A stretch of DNA of 64,000 bases from CAWCUZ01 sp963798795 (lineage in GTDB: Bacteria > Acidobacteriota > Vicinamibacteria > Vicinamibacterales > SCN-69-37). Positions within the stretch are counted from its first letter, which is position 1, and every line of letters starts with the position of its first letter. Positions 27,732-36,932 of the stretch are shown here, one piece after another. Both the position numbers and the translations under genes were made by a program. The notes under the pieces were generated by a model. It was not told the origin of the DNA. It ran no database searches and saw only the letters and a list, made by a program, of their open reading frames with translations. The DNA lies in assembly GCA_963798795.1 (NCBI GenBank), contig CAWCUZ010000001.1, forward strand, positions 1,860,001 to 1,924,000, written 5' to 3'.

Positions 27732-30168
27732 TCAGGCCGTCGTCTCGACCAGTTCCTCGCTGCGGACGTAGTCGCACGACTCGTTCGCGCAGACGAGTTG
27801 CCGGCCGTGGCGCTTGGTGACCTTCTCGGTCAGGAACGTCCAGCCGCACTTGGGACACGGCTCGATGACCGGCTTGTTCCACAGCGTGAAGTCGCACTTC
27901 GGGTAGTTCGCGCACCCGTAGAACACCTTGCCGCGCCGTGACTTGCGTTCCACGACGTCGCCGCCGCATTTCGGGCAGGCCACGCCGGTGGATTTCTGCT
28001 TCACGTACCGGCATTCCGGGTAGCCCGTGCAGGCCGTGAACTCGCCGAAGCGCCCCTGCTTGAGCACGAGATTGCGTCCGCAGTTCGGGCACTTCTCCTC
28101 GAGGATCTGGTCCGGCTTCGCGGCGGTCACGCCCTGCTTGGTGGCGATGATCTTGCGCGTGGTCTTGCATTCCGGGTAGCCCGTGCAGGCCAGGAACATC
28201 CCGAATCGTCCGCGCTTGACCACCATCGGCCGTCCGCAGTTCTCGCACGTCTCCTCGAGCTCCTCCGTCGGAGCATCGACCGGCTCCAGCTCCTTCGTGT
28301 TCTCGCACTCGGGATACCGGCTGCACGCGAGGAAGATCCCGAACTTGCCCGACTTTTCGACCATCGGCGCGCCGCACTTGTCGCAGATCACGTCGGTCGG
28401 CTGCCCTTCCTTGAAGTTGGGCATCTCCCGGGCTGCGCGCTTCAGATCCTTCTTGAACTTCTGGTAGAAGCTGGCCAGCGTTTCCCTGTAGTCGGCCTTG
28501 CCCTTCTCGATCTCGTCGAGCTGCTCTTCCATGCGCGCCGTGTATTCGACGTCCAGGATGTCGTCGAACACCGGATGCAGCAGCTTGTCCACGAGCCGCC
28601 GGCCGAGAATCGTGGGACGGAACCGGCCCTCGATCTTGTTCACATACTCGCGTGCCTGGAGCACCGTGATGATCTGCGCATAGGTGCTCGGCCGGCCGAT
28701 GCCATCCTCTTCGAGCGCCTTGACGAGCGTGGCCTCGCTGTAGCGCGCGGGCGGCTGGGTGAACTTCTGCTCCGGCTCGAGCCCCCGCAGATCCAGGACC
28801 TGCCCCTCGACCAGCGGCGGAAGCAGCCCCGTGGCGCCGTCCTCCTCGCCGTCCGGCGCCGCCGTGCCGGCCCGACCGGGCAGCTCGGTTCGTTCGCTCT
28901 CCTCCGCCTCGGTGGTCGCCTGGCCATAGACCGCCAGCCAGCCGGCAAACTTCGGCACCGAGCCCTTGGCGCGGAACACATAGCCCGCCGCCGCCACGTC
29001 GGCCGTCGTGTCGTCGAACAGCGCCGGCATCATCTGCGACGCCACGAAGCGGTTCCAGATCAGCCGGTACAGCGAGTACCTGGTCGGGCGTCAGGTAGGC
29101 CCTGACCTGGTCGGGGTGATGGCGGAGACTCGTCGGCCGGATGGCTTCGTGCGCGTCCTGGGCGTTGGCCTTGACGCGATAGCGGTTCGGCTGCTCCGGC
29201 AGATACGCGTCGCCGTAGCGCTCGCGCACGTGCTGGCGAACTTCATCCAGCGCCTGGTCCGAAAGGCGAACCGAGTCGGTGCGCATGTAGGTGATCAACC
29301 CGACCGCGCCCTCGCCCGGCAGGTCGATCCCTTCGTACAACTGCTGCGCGATCATCATCGTCTTCTTGACGGGAAAACGCGACGCCTGCTGCAGCTTGCT
29401 CGTGATGAACGGCGGGACGGCGTGCTTCTTGCGCTCCTTGGTCGCGACCGACGAGACCACCCAGCGGGCCCCTTCCAGGTCGGCCAGCACCGCCTTGGAT
29501 TCGGCCTCGGTCCGGATTTTCGCCGCGGCGTCGCCCTGGCGGACGAGCCGTGCGCCGAACTCCGGGGGGTCCCCGGCCGCGAGGCGCGCCGTGAGGTGCC
29601 AGTATTCCTCGGGAACGAAGGCTTCGATCTCCCGCTCGCGGTCACAGATGAGCTTGAGCGCCACTGACTGTACCCGACCCGCGCTCAATCCCCGGCGGAC
29701 CTTGTCCCACAGGATGGGACTGATCTTGTAGCCGACCAGCCGGTCGAGGACCCGACGCGCCTGCTGGGCGTCCACCATCTTCATGTCGATGTCGCCCGGC
29801 CGGTTCACGGCTTCGAGGATCGCCTTCTTGGTGATCTCGTTGAACATGAGCCGGCGCACCTTCCGGCGCGGCCCCAGTTCCATCGCCAGGTGCCAGCCGA
29901 TGGCCTCTCCTTCGCGATCGGGGTCGGTGGCGATGAAGATCTCGTCGGCTCCCTTGGCGGCTTCCTTGAGTTCCTTGATGATCTTGGCCCGGGCCGGGAT
30001 CACGACGTACTCGGGCTGAAAGTCGCCATCCACGTCCACGCCGAGCTTGTTCTTCGGCAGGTCGCGGACGTGCCCCATCGAGGCCACCACGTGAAAGTCC
30101 CGCCCCAGATACTTGTTGATCGTCTTGGCCTTGGCCGGCGATTCGACGACCACTAATGACTTTGCCAT
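27732..30168 (-). CDS. topA: DNA topoisomerase I, with five C-terminal zinc ribbons (one indel)
   Basis: About 811 residues. The TOPRIM domain is N-terminal (SLVVVESPAKAKTINKYLG; ATDPDREGEAIGWHL). The catalytic tyrosine is in GLITYMRTDSVRLS, after the SAGRVQSVALKLICDRERE motif. The C-terminal 240 residues hold five four-cysteine zinc ribbons (for example CDKCGAPM..CSRYPEC, CENCGRPM..CTGYPEC, CPKCGWTF..CANESC). It relaxes negative supercoils. One extra base near 29075 separates ..YLTPDQ from YSLYRLIWNRFVAS. The start is ATG 30168, with GGGGAG upstream. It precedes trmFO and xerC and follows dprA, the order found in Bacillus and other bacteria. Confidence 0.96.
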
Positions 30169-30244
30169 GTCGCTCCCCGGCCGCCACGCGCTCGTGTTGT
30201 GGCGCCCCGGCTTGATCTCCCTTTTTCTACCAATAGCAGATGCG

Positions 30245-31384
30245 TCAACCCGGGCGCATCCACCCACCAGGAACCCGGCAGACCCGGCCGGCCACTTCGA
30301 GTGTACCCAGTTCCGCCAGCAAAACCGAAACCGGACGGCCCGTCCGGGAGGCCAACTGGTCGGCGGTGTACGTCTCTCCGACGGCCATTCTTGCCTCCAA
30401 CCATTGTACAGTCAATGGTTTAGCACCAGGCTCGACCGCGTCTCCAGACCGCCGGACCTGCCGCCAGCCGAGTTCCTCCAGGACGTCCTGTACTCTCTCG
30501 ACCAGTCTGGCACCATCCTTTATGAGAGCGTGGCTGCCTCGATACTGGCCTGATCGAACGTTGCCCGGCACCGCCAACACGTCCCTCCCCTGATCAAGGG
30601 CCATCCGGGCGGTGATGAGGGACCCGCTGCGCTCCGAGGCTTCCACTACGACAACCGCCCTCGACAGCCCGCTGATGATGCGATTCCGAAGCGGAAAGTG
30701 CTGCGGCAACGGCGGCGTCCCAGGCGGGAGCTCCCCGACCAGGGCACCGGACCGCGCGACCTCAGCCGCCAGCTCCAGGTTCCGCGCCGGGTAGGGCGTG
30801 TCGAGGCCGCACCCCAGGACCGCCACGGTGCGCCCACCCGCGCGCAGAGCGCCTCGATGCGCCGCTCCGTCGATGCCGCGGGCCAGGCCACTGACGACGG
30901 TGAACCCTGCCTCGGCGACGCCTTCAGCCAGTTCCTCCGCCATCGCCAACCCCGACGGTGTCGCGTCGCGCGACCCGACGATGGCCACCGCGGGGGCCGA
31001 GAGTTCGGTCACAGCGCCTCGAACCCAGAGGACGAGCGGCGGATTGGCAAGCGTCCGGAGCCTGTGGGGGTAGCTCGAATCGAACCACGTCACCATCGTC
31101 AGTTCCAGCCTCGGCGTGCGGTCCACCGCCTTGCGAGCCCGCTCGCGCGCGAGGTCCAGCAGCCGGGTCCGGTCCGGCTCCGGAAGACCGAGCGCGTCCG
31201 AGACGGTTCGAGCCCACCCCAGAGGTGGTCGAAGAAGGGGCCCCGCCGACCCGCCGGTCTGGGTGGCCAATTCTGTAATTTCTTTGAAGACGCGGGCCGG
31301 CGCAGTGTCGTACCCCATACGAAGGAGGGCGCACGCTATGAAGTCCTCCAACGCGCGCGGGTCCGGTTCGCTGGGCGCAGCCAT
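30245..31384 (-). CDS. dprA: DprA/Smf DNA-processing protein
   Basis: 379 residues. An N-terminal helical (SAM/HhH-like) part is followed by the Rossmann DprA domain: YPHRLRTLANPPLVLWVRG, AVAIVGSRDATPSGL, VSGLARGIDGAAHRGAL, VAVLGCGLDTPYPARN, LISGELP-type LVGELPPGTPPLPQHFPLRN, VVVEASERSGSLITARMAL and DVLAVPGNVRSGQYRGSHAL. A C-terminal winged-helix DML1-like domain spans about residues 310-375. It loads RecA on incoming single-stranded DNA during transformation. I chose ATG 31384 because the protein from there aligns with typical DprA length; the frame is open a further 28 codons upstream. comF, at 35630, is the other competence-type gene here. Confidence 0.95.
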   Translation of the reverse strand: MAAPSEPDPRALEDFIACALLRMGYDTAPARVFKEITELATQTGGSAGPLLRPPLGWARTVSDALGLPEPDRTRLLDLARERARKAVDRTPRLELTMVTWFDSSYPHRLRTLANPPLVLWVRGAVTELSAPAVAIVGSRDATPSGLAMAEELAEGVAEAGFTVVSGLARGIDGAAHRGALRAGGRTVAVLGCGLDTPYPARNLELAAEVARSGALVGELPPGTPPLPQHFPLRNRIISGLSRAVVVVEASERSGSLITARMALDQGRDVLAVPGNVRSGQYRGSHALIKDGARLVERVQDVLEELGWRQVRRSGDAVEPGAKPLTVQWLEARMAVGETYTADQLASRTGRPVSVLLAELGTLEVAGRVCRVPGGWMRPG

Positions 31385-31572
31385 GGCATCGAACCGTGCA
31401 GCCGTCGTGCCCGCGTCCGAGGGCGGTTTTCGTTGGCTTTCCCGCCGGAGCGCTGCAGAATCCGCCACTTCGTGGGCTTTCGCACGATTGCAGTTGCTGC
31501 GGCCCGGTGCCGCGGGTGAAGCGGGGGGTACGGACGCCGGCGTACGGCGTTATAGTTATGGGGACAAATTTC

Positions 31573-31926
31573 ATGAGAGCGCGAACCTGGCTCGTTCTGG
31601 TTCTGGTGCTCGCGGCAGCCGCACCGGCACTGGCCGACCGCCGATCCGACGCCAAGTCGGAGGTCGACTTCGGCATCACGGTCGCGCAGCGCGGGCTGTG
31701 GAAGGAAGCCGTTTTCCGATGGGAGAAAGCGGTGGAGTTGGACCCGTCGTACGCGGCCGCCTGGAACGACCTGGCGATCGGGTACGAGCAGATGGGGAAG
31801 TTCACCGAAGCGCGCGACGCGTACGAGTCCGCCCTCAAGCTGGATCCGAAGAACAACTTCATCCTGCAGAACTACGACCTCTTCCGGGAAATCTATGACC
31901 GGCAAAACCGCCGTCGCGATCGTTAG
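31573..31926 (+). CDS. Exported TPR-repeat protein
   Basis: 117 residues with a signal peptide (TWLVLVLVLAAAAPALA) and two to three TPR units (VDFGITVAQRGLWKEAVFRW; PSYAAAWNDLAIGYEQMGKF; TEARDAYESALKLDP). It probably acts as a periplasmic protein-interaction module. I chose ATG 31573, preceded by GGGGA eight bases upstream; an in-frame ATG at 31558 is possible. It overlaps the following lipoprotein gene by 32 bases, so the two are co-translated. The 188 bases between dprA and this gene hold no clear promoter. Confidence 0.75.
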   Translation: MRARTWLVLVLVLAAAAPALADRRSDAKSEVDFGITVAQRGLWKEAVFRWEKAVELDPSYAAAWNDLAIGYEQMGKFTEARDAYESALKLDPKNNFILQNYDLFREIYDRQNRRRDR

Positions 31927-32677
31927 CGCCGCCGTCGCGGTGGCCTCGTTCGGTTGCCTCAGCTTCTACGAGATCCCGGTCGAGACGCCGATCCAGGCCA
32001 AGATCGACGTCTCCGCGTTCCAGCGCGTGCTCGTGGCGGGCTTCCTGGCGGGCGGCTCGAACGACATCGATGCCAACACGGAAACGGCCCGGCTGCTCCG
32101 CAGCCAGCTCCGCACGAAGTCGGACATGAAAGTGATCGACTCGGATGTGCTTGCGCTCGTCGACGAAGTCGATCGGCGCCAGGGCACGGCCGTCGCGCCG
32201 GCCAGCGCCGCCGCTGACCAGCCGAAGGCCGCCGATCAGTCGAAGATCAAGGACGACAAGGACCTCGAGCCTTACCAGGCCATCTTCGACGACCAGGCCT
32301 ACTGGAAGAAGATGGGCGAAGAGTACCAGAGCCCGCTCATCGTCACCGGCTCGGTGATGTTCACCGAGATCGCGAAAAGCGGCATCCAGTCCACGCCGCG
32401 CGAGTACATCGACGCGACCGGCCAGCGCCACGTCGAGGAAGTGCGACAGTGGACGGACCGGAAGGGCTTCGCCCTCGTGCCCACGTTCGTGTTCATCGAC
32501 GGACGCACGGGCGCGCAGTTGTACAACGAGACGTTCCATGAAGAAACGTACTACCCGTCCTCGCAGAACACGCCCCCGCTTTCCTCGTATTTCGAGCTGA
32601 TGGACCGGCTGCTGCCGGGCTTCCTGAACACGCTCAGCACTCAGAAGATCAAGGGCACACGGATTCTCATCAAGTAG
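31895..32677 (+). CDS. Lipoprotein of unknown function
   Basis: 260 residues. The lipobox is VASFGCLSF with Cys21. The pattern of the mature part (FQRVLVAGFLAGG..DIDANTETARLLRSQL, then SPLIVTGSVMFTEIA and VPTFVFIDGRTGAQLYNETF) resembles envelope proteins related to CsgG/TolB-like N-terminal folds, which build a variable-resistance complex, but I cannot name a family. It overlaps the TPR gene. The rplU promoter region begins just after its stop. Confidence 0.7.
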   Translation: MTGKTAVAIVSAAVAVASFGCLSFYEIPVETPIQAKIDVSAFQRVLVAGFLAGGSNDIDANTETARLLRSQLRTKSDMKVIDSDVLALVDEVDRRQGTAVAPASAAADQPKAADQSKIKDDKDLEPYQAIFDDQAYWKKMGEEYQSPLIVTGSVMFTEIAKSGIQSTPREYIDATGQRHVEEVRQWTDRKGFALVPTFVFIDGRTGAQLYNETFHEETYYPSSQNTPPLSSYFELMDRLLPGFLNTLSTQKIKGTRILIK

Positions 32678-32710
32678 GCGCAGCCAGCGAGCGAGGGCCG
32701 CCCGGGACAG

Positions 32711-32740
32711 TTGCCGGCCCGGTTCCGGCGGTGTTAGGCT
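32711..32740 (+). promoter_or_regulatory. Possible sigma70 promoter of the rplU-rpmA-obgE operon
   Basis: TTGCCG (32711-32716) and TAGGCT (32735-32740) are spaced by 18 bases, 54 bases before the rplU ATG. The -35 matches the consensus at four of six positions. The -10 is weak. The location between an unrelated lipoprotein gene and the ribosomal operon supports a promoter here. Confidence 0.3.
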
Positions 32741-32793
32741 TAGAGGTTCGAGCGCGGGCCACCTGCGGCGCCGTGCGGATCAGGAGACCGGAG

Positions 32794-33111
32794 ATGTTCG
32801 CCATTGTCGAGGCAGGTGGCCGCCAGGAAAAGGTCACGCCGGGCGCGGTCGTGGTGATCGATCGGCTGGCCGCCGATGCGGGCGCTGAAATCACTTTCGC
32901 GCACGTGCTGCTCGTCGAAGCCGCCGACGGCGCGGTGCTGTCCGGAACGCCGTACGTGGCCGGTGCGACGGTCACGGGCGTGGTGGAAGCGCAGACGCGG
33001 GCGAAGAAAATCATCGTGTTCAAGACGAAGCGCCGCAAACAGTACCGGCGCACCCGCGGTCATCGCACGCACCAGACTCGTGTGCGGGTGACCGGCATCA
33101 ACGTCGCCTAG
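32794..33111 (+). CDS. rplU: Ribosomal protein bL21
   Basis: 105 residues, family length. MFAIVEAGGRQEKVTPGAVV is the typical N-terminus (FAIVE.GGKQ), and KIIVFKTKRRKQYRRTRGHR TH-type basic C-terminus binds 23S rRNA. The ATG at 32794 has AGGAG nine bases upstream. The frame is open 21 codons further upstream, but those codons do not belong to L21. It is first in the conserved rplU-rpmA-obgE cluster. Confidence 0.97.
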   Translation: MFAIVEAGGRQEKVTPGAVVVIDRLAADAGAEITFAHVLLVEAADGAVLSGTPYVAGATVTGVVEAQTRAKKIIVFKTKRRKQYRRTRGHRTHQTRVRVTGINVA

Positions 33112-33127
33112 CGGCTGGAATTTCGAT

Positions 33128-33388
33128 ATGGCTCACAAAAAAGGGCAGGGCAGCTCGCGCAACGGCCGCGACAGCAATTCGCAGCGGCTGGGGGTCAAGC
33201 GCTTCGACGGCAACTTCGTGACGGGCGGGTCGATCCTGGTCCGGCAGCGCGGCCGGCGCTTCAAGCCGGGGCAGCATGTCGGCCGCGGCAAAGACGACAC
33301 GCTCTTCGCCAAGATCGCAGGACGGGTGAAGTTCTCCGACCATGGCGCCCGCGGGCGCGTCATCAGCATCCTGCCCGACGAATCCTGA
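33128..33388 (+). CDS. rpmA: Ribosomal protein bL27
   Basis: 86 residues. The N-terminus MAHKKGQGSSRNGRDSNSQR is diagnostic, with the extended tail that reaches the peptidyl-transferase centre. GVKRFDGNFVTGGSILVRQR and FKPGQHVGRGKDDTLFA follow. It lies 16 bases after rplU and 31 bases before obgE. Confidence 0.98.
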   Translation: MAHKKGQGSSRNGRDSNSQRLGVKRFDGNFVTGGSILVRQRGRRFKPGQHVGRGKDDTLFAKIAGRVKFSDHGARGRVISILPDES

Positions 33389-33419
33389 GCCCGGAGCCGC
33401 GCCGCCCGGTTCTGGTGCC

Positions 33420-34487
33420 ATGTTCGTCGATGAAGTCGACATCCGGGTGAAGGCTGGCAACGGCGGCAACGGCTGCCTGAGCTTCCGGCGCGAGAAGTTC
33501 GTGCCGCGCGGCGGTCCGAACGGCGGCGACGGCGGCGCCGGCGGATCCGTCATCGTCGCCGCCGGCGCCCATCAGAACACCCTCGTCTCCTACCGCTTCC
33601 ATCCCGAATTCAACGCCGAGCGGGGCCGTCACGGTGAAGGCTCCAATCGCACCGGGCGTGACGGCGCCGACCTGGTGCTCGAGGTGCCGCCGGGCACGGT
33701 CATCTACGAGCGCGGCGGCGACGACCTGATCCCGCTCGCCGACCTCGCGCAGGTCGGCACACGCGTGCTCGTCGCGCGCGGTGGACGCGGAGGGCGCGGC
33801 AATGCGGCGTTCGCCACCTCGACCAATCGGGCGCCGCGCCGCTGCGAGCCGGGCGAGCCAGGCGAGGAGCGCCACCTCCGCCTCCGCTTGAAGCTGCTGG
33901 CCGATGTGGGGCTCGTCGGGTTCCCGAACGCCGGCAAAAGCACCTTGATCTCGCGGATCTCGGCCGCGCGTCCCAAGATCGCGGATTACCCGTTCACCAC
34001 GCTCTCGCCGAACCTCGGTGTTGCCAGCCTCGATCGCGATCGCAGCTTCGTCGTCGCCGACGTGCCGGGTCTCATCGCAGGCGCGCACCGCGGCCAGGGC
34101 CTCGGCACCAGGTTCCTGGCCCACCTCGAGCGCACCCAGGTGCTCGTGCACCTGATCGACGTCTCGTCGGCTTCCGGCCGCGACCCGGTGGACGACTTCG
34201 AGACCATCCGCCGCGAACTGGCGCTGTTCGCCGGCGCCGGCGACGAGACCGCCGCCGCGCTGGCCCAGAAACCGTGCCTGGTGGCGGCCAACAAGATCGA
34301 CGCCCTCGATGACCCGGACCGGCTCGACCGGCTCCAGAGTCACCTCGCGGAGTTGAAGATTGCGCTCTTCCCCATCTCGGCGGCGACCGGCGAGGGGATC
34401 CCGGCGCTGCTCGAGGCGATGTGGCGCGCCGTGGCTCACGGACGCGAGGCCGCCAGCCGCGCGGCGTCGAACGGAACCCTCGCCTGA
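33420..34487 (+). CDS. obgE: Obg-family GTPase
   Basis: 355 residues. A glycine-rich Obg domain (FVDEVDIRVKAGNGGNGCLS; GGPNGGDGGAGGSVI) precedes the G domain: G1 VGFPNAGKST, G2 YPFTTLSPN, G3 VADVPGLIAGAH, G4 AANKIDAL. The usual C-terminal OCT extension is short or missing. It is a ribosome-associated GTPase needed for 50S assembly. I chose ATG 33420, which gives MFVDEV. Its TGA overlaps the nadD ATG (TGATG). Confidence 0.96.
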   Translation: MFVDEVDIRVKAGNGGNGCLSFRREKFVPRGGPNGGDGGAGGSVIVAAGAHQNTLVSYRFHPEFNAERGRHGEGSNRTGRDGADLVLEVPPGTVIYERGGDDLIPLADLAQVGTRVLVARGGRGGRGNAAFATSTNRAPRRCEPGEPGEERHLRLRLKLLADVGLVGFPNAGKSTLISRISAARPKIADYPFTTLSPNLGVASLDRDRSFVVADVPGLIAGAHRGQGLGTRFLAHLERTQVLVHLIDVSSASGRDPVDDFETIRRELALFAGAGDETAAALAQKPCLVAANKIDALDDPDRLDRLQSHLAELKIALFPISAATGEGIPALLEAMWRAVAHGREAASRAASNGTLA

Positions 34488-35134
34488 TGCGGCTCGGACT
34501 GTTCGGCGGGACGTTCGATCCGATCCATGCCGGCCACCTGGACGTCGCGGCCGCGGCGCGGCAGGCGCTCTCGCTCGACGAGGTGGTGCTGCTGCCCGCG
34601 AGCCTGCCGCCGCATCGATCGCGTCCGCACGTCTCGGCGCCTCACCGGTTCGCGATGGTCGCCATGGCTATCCAGGGACACCGGGGACTGCGGGTTTCCG
34701 ATCTCGAGCTGCAATTCGAGGGGCCTTCGTACACCGCCGCCACGATCGATCGGCTTGTCGCGCGGGGAATCCCGGGCGCCGGGCTGTTCGTGATCGCCGG
34801 CGCGGACGCGTTCCGGGATATTGCGTCCTGGAAGGACTACCCCGCCCTGCTCGATCGCTGCCACTTCATCGTCGTGTCCCGGCCGGAGGCGCCGGCGCCG
34901 GAGCTGCGTCGCGCAATGCCAGGGCTGCGTGCCCGGATGGTCGATGCGCCGTGCGAACCGGGCGCGAGTCCCGGACTGTTTCTGGTCGACGCGCACACCG
35001 CGCCAGTATCGTCGACGACGATTCGCCAGCGCGTCGCGCGAGGCGAGCCCATTGCCGGACTGGTTGCTCCCGCCGTCGCCGCACACATCGCCCGGCACGG
35101 CCTGTATCGTGCGGGCCAATCGGACCCGTTCTAG
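34487..35134 (+). CDS. nadD: Nicotinate-nucleotide adenylyltransferase
   Basis: 215 residues. The nucleotidyltransferase motif GLFGGTFDPIHAGHL is at the N-terminus and SSTTIRQRVARGE at the C-terminus; LVVSRP-type VVSRPEA and AGADAFRDI are also family features. It adenylates nicotinate mononucleotide in NAD synthesis. The ATG overlaps the obgE stop. A position between obgE and rsfS is widely conserved. Confidence 0.95.
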   Translation: MRLGLFGGTFDPIHAGHLDVAAAARQALSLDEVVLLPASLPPHRSRPHVSAPHRFAMVAMAIQGHRGLRVSDLELQFEGPSYTAATIDRLVARGIPGAGLFVIAGADAFRDIASWKDYPALLDRCHFIVVSRPEAPAPELRRAMPGLRARMVDAPCEPGASPGLFLVDAHTAPVSSTTIRQRVARGEPIAGLVAPAVAAHIARHGLYRAGQSDPF

Positions 35135-35159
35135 CGTTCACCGCCGCCACAGGAGCCGC

Positions 35160-35549
35160 ATGAGACAATCGGAGCGCCGCCCCCGCAAACGCCCTGCCGC
35201 ACCGCGGGTGCCGGCGGACGTGACCGCCGCCACACAAGCCGCGCTCGACAAGAAGGCGCACGAGCCCGTGCTGCTGGACCTGCGCAAGGCCTCGGCGTTC
35301 ACGGATTTCTTTCTCATCTGCACCGGCACGAACGTACGGCAGGTGCAGGCGATCGCGGACGGGGTCATGGTGGCGCTGCGGGAGCGCGGGCTCAAGCCGG
35401 CGCTCGTCGAGGGCTACGAGCGCGCCGACTGGATTCTCCTCGACTATTTCGACTTCATCGTCCATGTGTTCACCCCGGCGACGCGGGCGTTCTACGCGCT
35501 CGAAAAGCTCTGGGGCGACGCCGAGCGCGTCGCACTCGTGGCCAGCTGA
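35160..35549 (+). CDS. rsfS: Ribosome silencing factor RsfS (Iojap family)
   Basis: 129 residues. The Iojap/RsfS core is clear: VLLDLRKASAFTDFFLICTG, NVRQVQAIADGVM, VEGYERADWILLDYFDFIVH, FYALEKLWGDAERV. It binds L14 and blocks subunit joining when nutrients are scarce. It lies 26 bases after nadD, and the N-terminus carries a short Arg/Pro-rich extension. Confidence 0.95.
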   Translation: MRQSERRPRKRPAAPRVPADVTAATQAALDKKAHEPVLLDLRKASAFTDFFLICTGTNVRQVQAIADGVMVALRERGLKPALVEGYERADWILLDYFDFIVHVFTPATRAFYALEKLWGDAERVALVAS

Positions 35550-35629
35550 ACCACGACGGCAGGATTGCCGTTTCTGCCACCCTCGCCCAGACGGGCCGGG
35601 GAACCAAAGACACCGCGCGGGCAGCATTC

Positions 35630-36394
35630 TTGCGTCGATCGGGTGGCGTGCTGGCTCGGCTGGGCGGCGATCTCGTGCGGCTGCTCCTCGCGCCGGCGTG
35701 TCCGGGGTGCCACCGGCCGCTGGACGCCCCGCTGCAGGCATCCGTGTGCCCGATCTGCTGGCGCGGCATTACGAGATTGAGACCGCCCTGGTGCGACCGG
35801 TGCGGCGACGCGATTGCGTCCGGCGGACCGCCGCGGTGCGCCCGGTGCCGCACGCGGCCGCCGGCGTTTGCTCTGGCGCGCAGCGCTGGCCGATTCGACG
35901 GGCCGTTGCGCGAGCTGCTGCACGCGTTCAAGTACCATCGCCGGCGGCTGCTCGCGCGGCCGCTGGCGGACCTGCTCCGCGAAGCGGCATCCGACCTGCT
36001 CGCGGAGGCGGACGCCGTGGTGCCGGTCCCCTTGCATCCCTGGCGGCAGTGGCAGCGCGGGTTCAATCAGGCCGACGACCTGGCCCGCGGTCTGGGGCTG
36101 CCCGTCTGGCCCGTGCTGCGGCGCCACCGCACCGGTCCTCCGCAGGCAAAACTGTCGGCCGCGGACCGCCCGGCCAACGTCCTGGGCGCCTACCAGCTTC
36201 CACCGGCGTCGCGATTCGCCCGACACCCAGAGAGGCTGTCCGGCCGTCACCTCATTCTCGTCGACGATGTGATGACCACGGGTGCCACGCTCGACGCGTG
36301 CAGCCGGGTGCTGCTGGCGGCGGGAGTCAGCCGCGTCCTGGCACTGACCGTGGCGCGAGCCGTGGCAGCAGCTCACGCTCCACCGCGGCCCTGA
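35630..36394 (+). CDS. comF: ComF-family phosphoribosyltransferase-like competence protein
   Basis: About 254 residues. Two paired zinc-knuckle motifs lie at the N-terminus (CPGCHRPL..CPICW; CDRCG..CARCR), then a phosphoribosyltransferase domain with the PRPP loop LILVDDVMTTGATLDAC and the family motif QRGFNQADDLARGL. ComF proteins assist DNA uptake during natural transformation and may act with PriA and DprA. The annotated start is TTG 35630 and is uncertain. Its 3' end overlaps tmk on the opposite strand by 68 bases. Confidence 0.88.
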   Translation: MRRSGGVLARLGGDLVRLLLAPACPGCHRPLDAPLQASVCPICWRGITRLRPPWCDRCGDAIASGGPPRCARCRTRPPAFALARSAGRFDGPLRELLHAFKYHRRRLLARPLADLLREAASDLLAEADAVVPVPLHPWRQWQRGFNQADDLARGLGLPVWPVLRRHRTGPPQAKLSAADRPANVLGAYQLPPASRFARHPERLSGRHLILVDDVMTTGATLDACSRVLLAAGVSRVLALTVARAVAAAHAPPRP

Positions 36395-36932
36395 CCTCGT
36401 CGCGCGGCCGTTCGCCGTCGATCACGATCCAGCCGTGCTCGCGCGCCTGGCGACGATAGCTGTCACGAACCCGGGTGAGCAGGGGGAGGTCGCGCTCGAA
36501 CCGATCGCGACCGGTTCGCTTGCGGCCCACGCTCGTCTCCGGCGCGATGTCGAGCCACACCGTCGCCGCGGGGGACGGCAGCCACCGCTGGATGTCTTCG
36601 AGCCAGCGCGGATCCAGACCGTGCGCTTCGCCGTACGCCACGCTCGAGGCCCGGTATCGATCGCAGATCACCACGTCGCCGGCGGCAAGCCACGTCTCGA
36701 GGCGCGGCTTGTACTCGAACCGGTTCGCGACGTACAGCAGCTGCATGACCTCCGGCGTGAAGTCGCGCTCGCCCGCCAGCGCCCGCGCCAGTTCGTGTCC
36801 GATGGGCGTGCCGTAGTCGGGAAACGACGTCAGCCGGACCTTGTGCCCGCCCTGCTCGAGCCGCGCCCGCAGATGACGCGCCTGGGTTTCCTTGCCGCTC
36901 TGGTCCAGTCCTTCGAAGGCGATGAGCATCAT
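36327..36932 (-). CDS. tmk: Thymidylate kinase
   Basis: 201 residues. P-loop AFEGLDQSGKETQ, DR(Y/H) motif ICDRYRASSVAYGEA, and LID region RKRTGRDRFERDLPLL. The P-loop has QSGKET where most Tmk read GxGKxT, and this form is found in the dTMP kinase family. It phosphorylates dTMP to dTDP. ATG 36932 overlaps the lysA stop (ATGA). The C-terminal end runs 68 bases into comF on the other strand. Confidence 0.9.
   Translation of the reverse strand: MMLIAFEGLDQSGKETQARHLRARLEQGGHKVRLTSFPDYGTPIGHELARALAGERDFTPEVMQLLYVANRFEYKPRLETWLAAGDVVICDRYRASSVAYGEAHGLDPRWLEDIQRWLPSPAATVWLDIAPETSVGRKRTGRDRFERDLPLLTRVRDSYRRQAREHGWIVIDGERPRDEVRAAVERELLPRLAPRSVPGRG

Noticed and set aside
25834..30267. An apparent 1477-codon fusion of TopA, TrmFO and XerC on the minus strand
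   Set aside because: It arises because indels join frames of three separate conserved genes; each gene has its own start and stop at normal positions.
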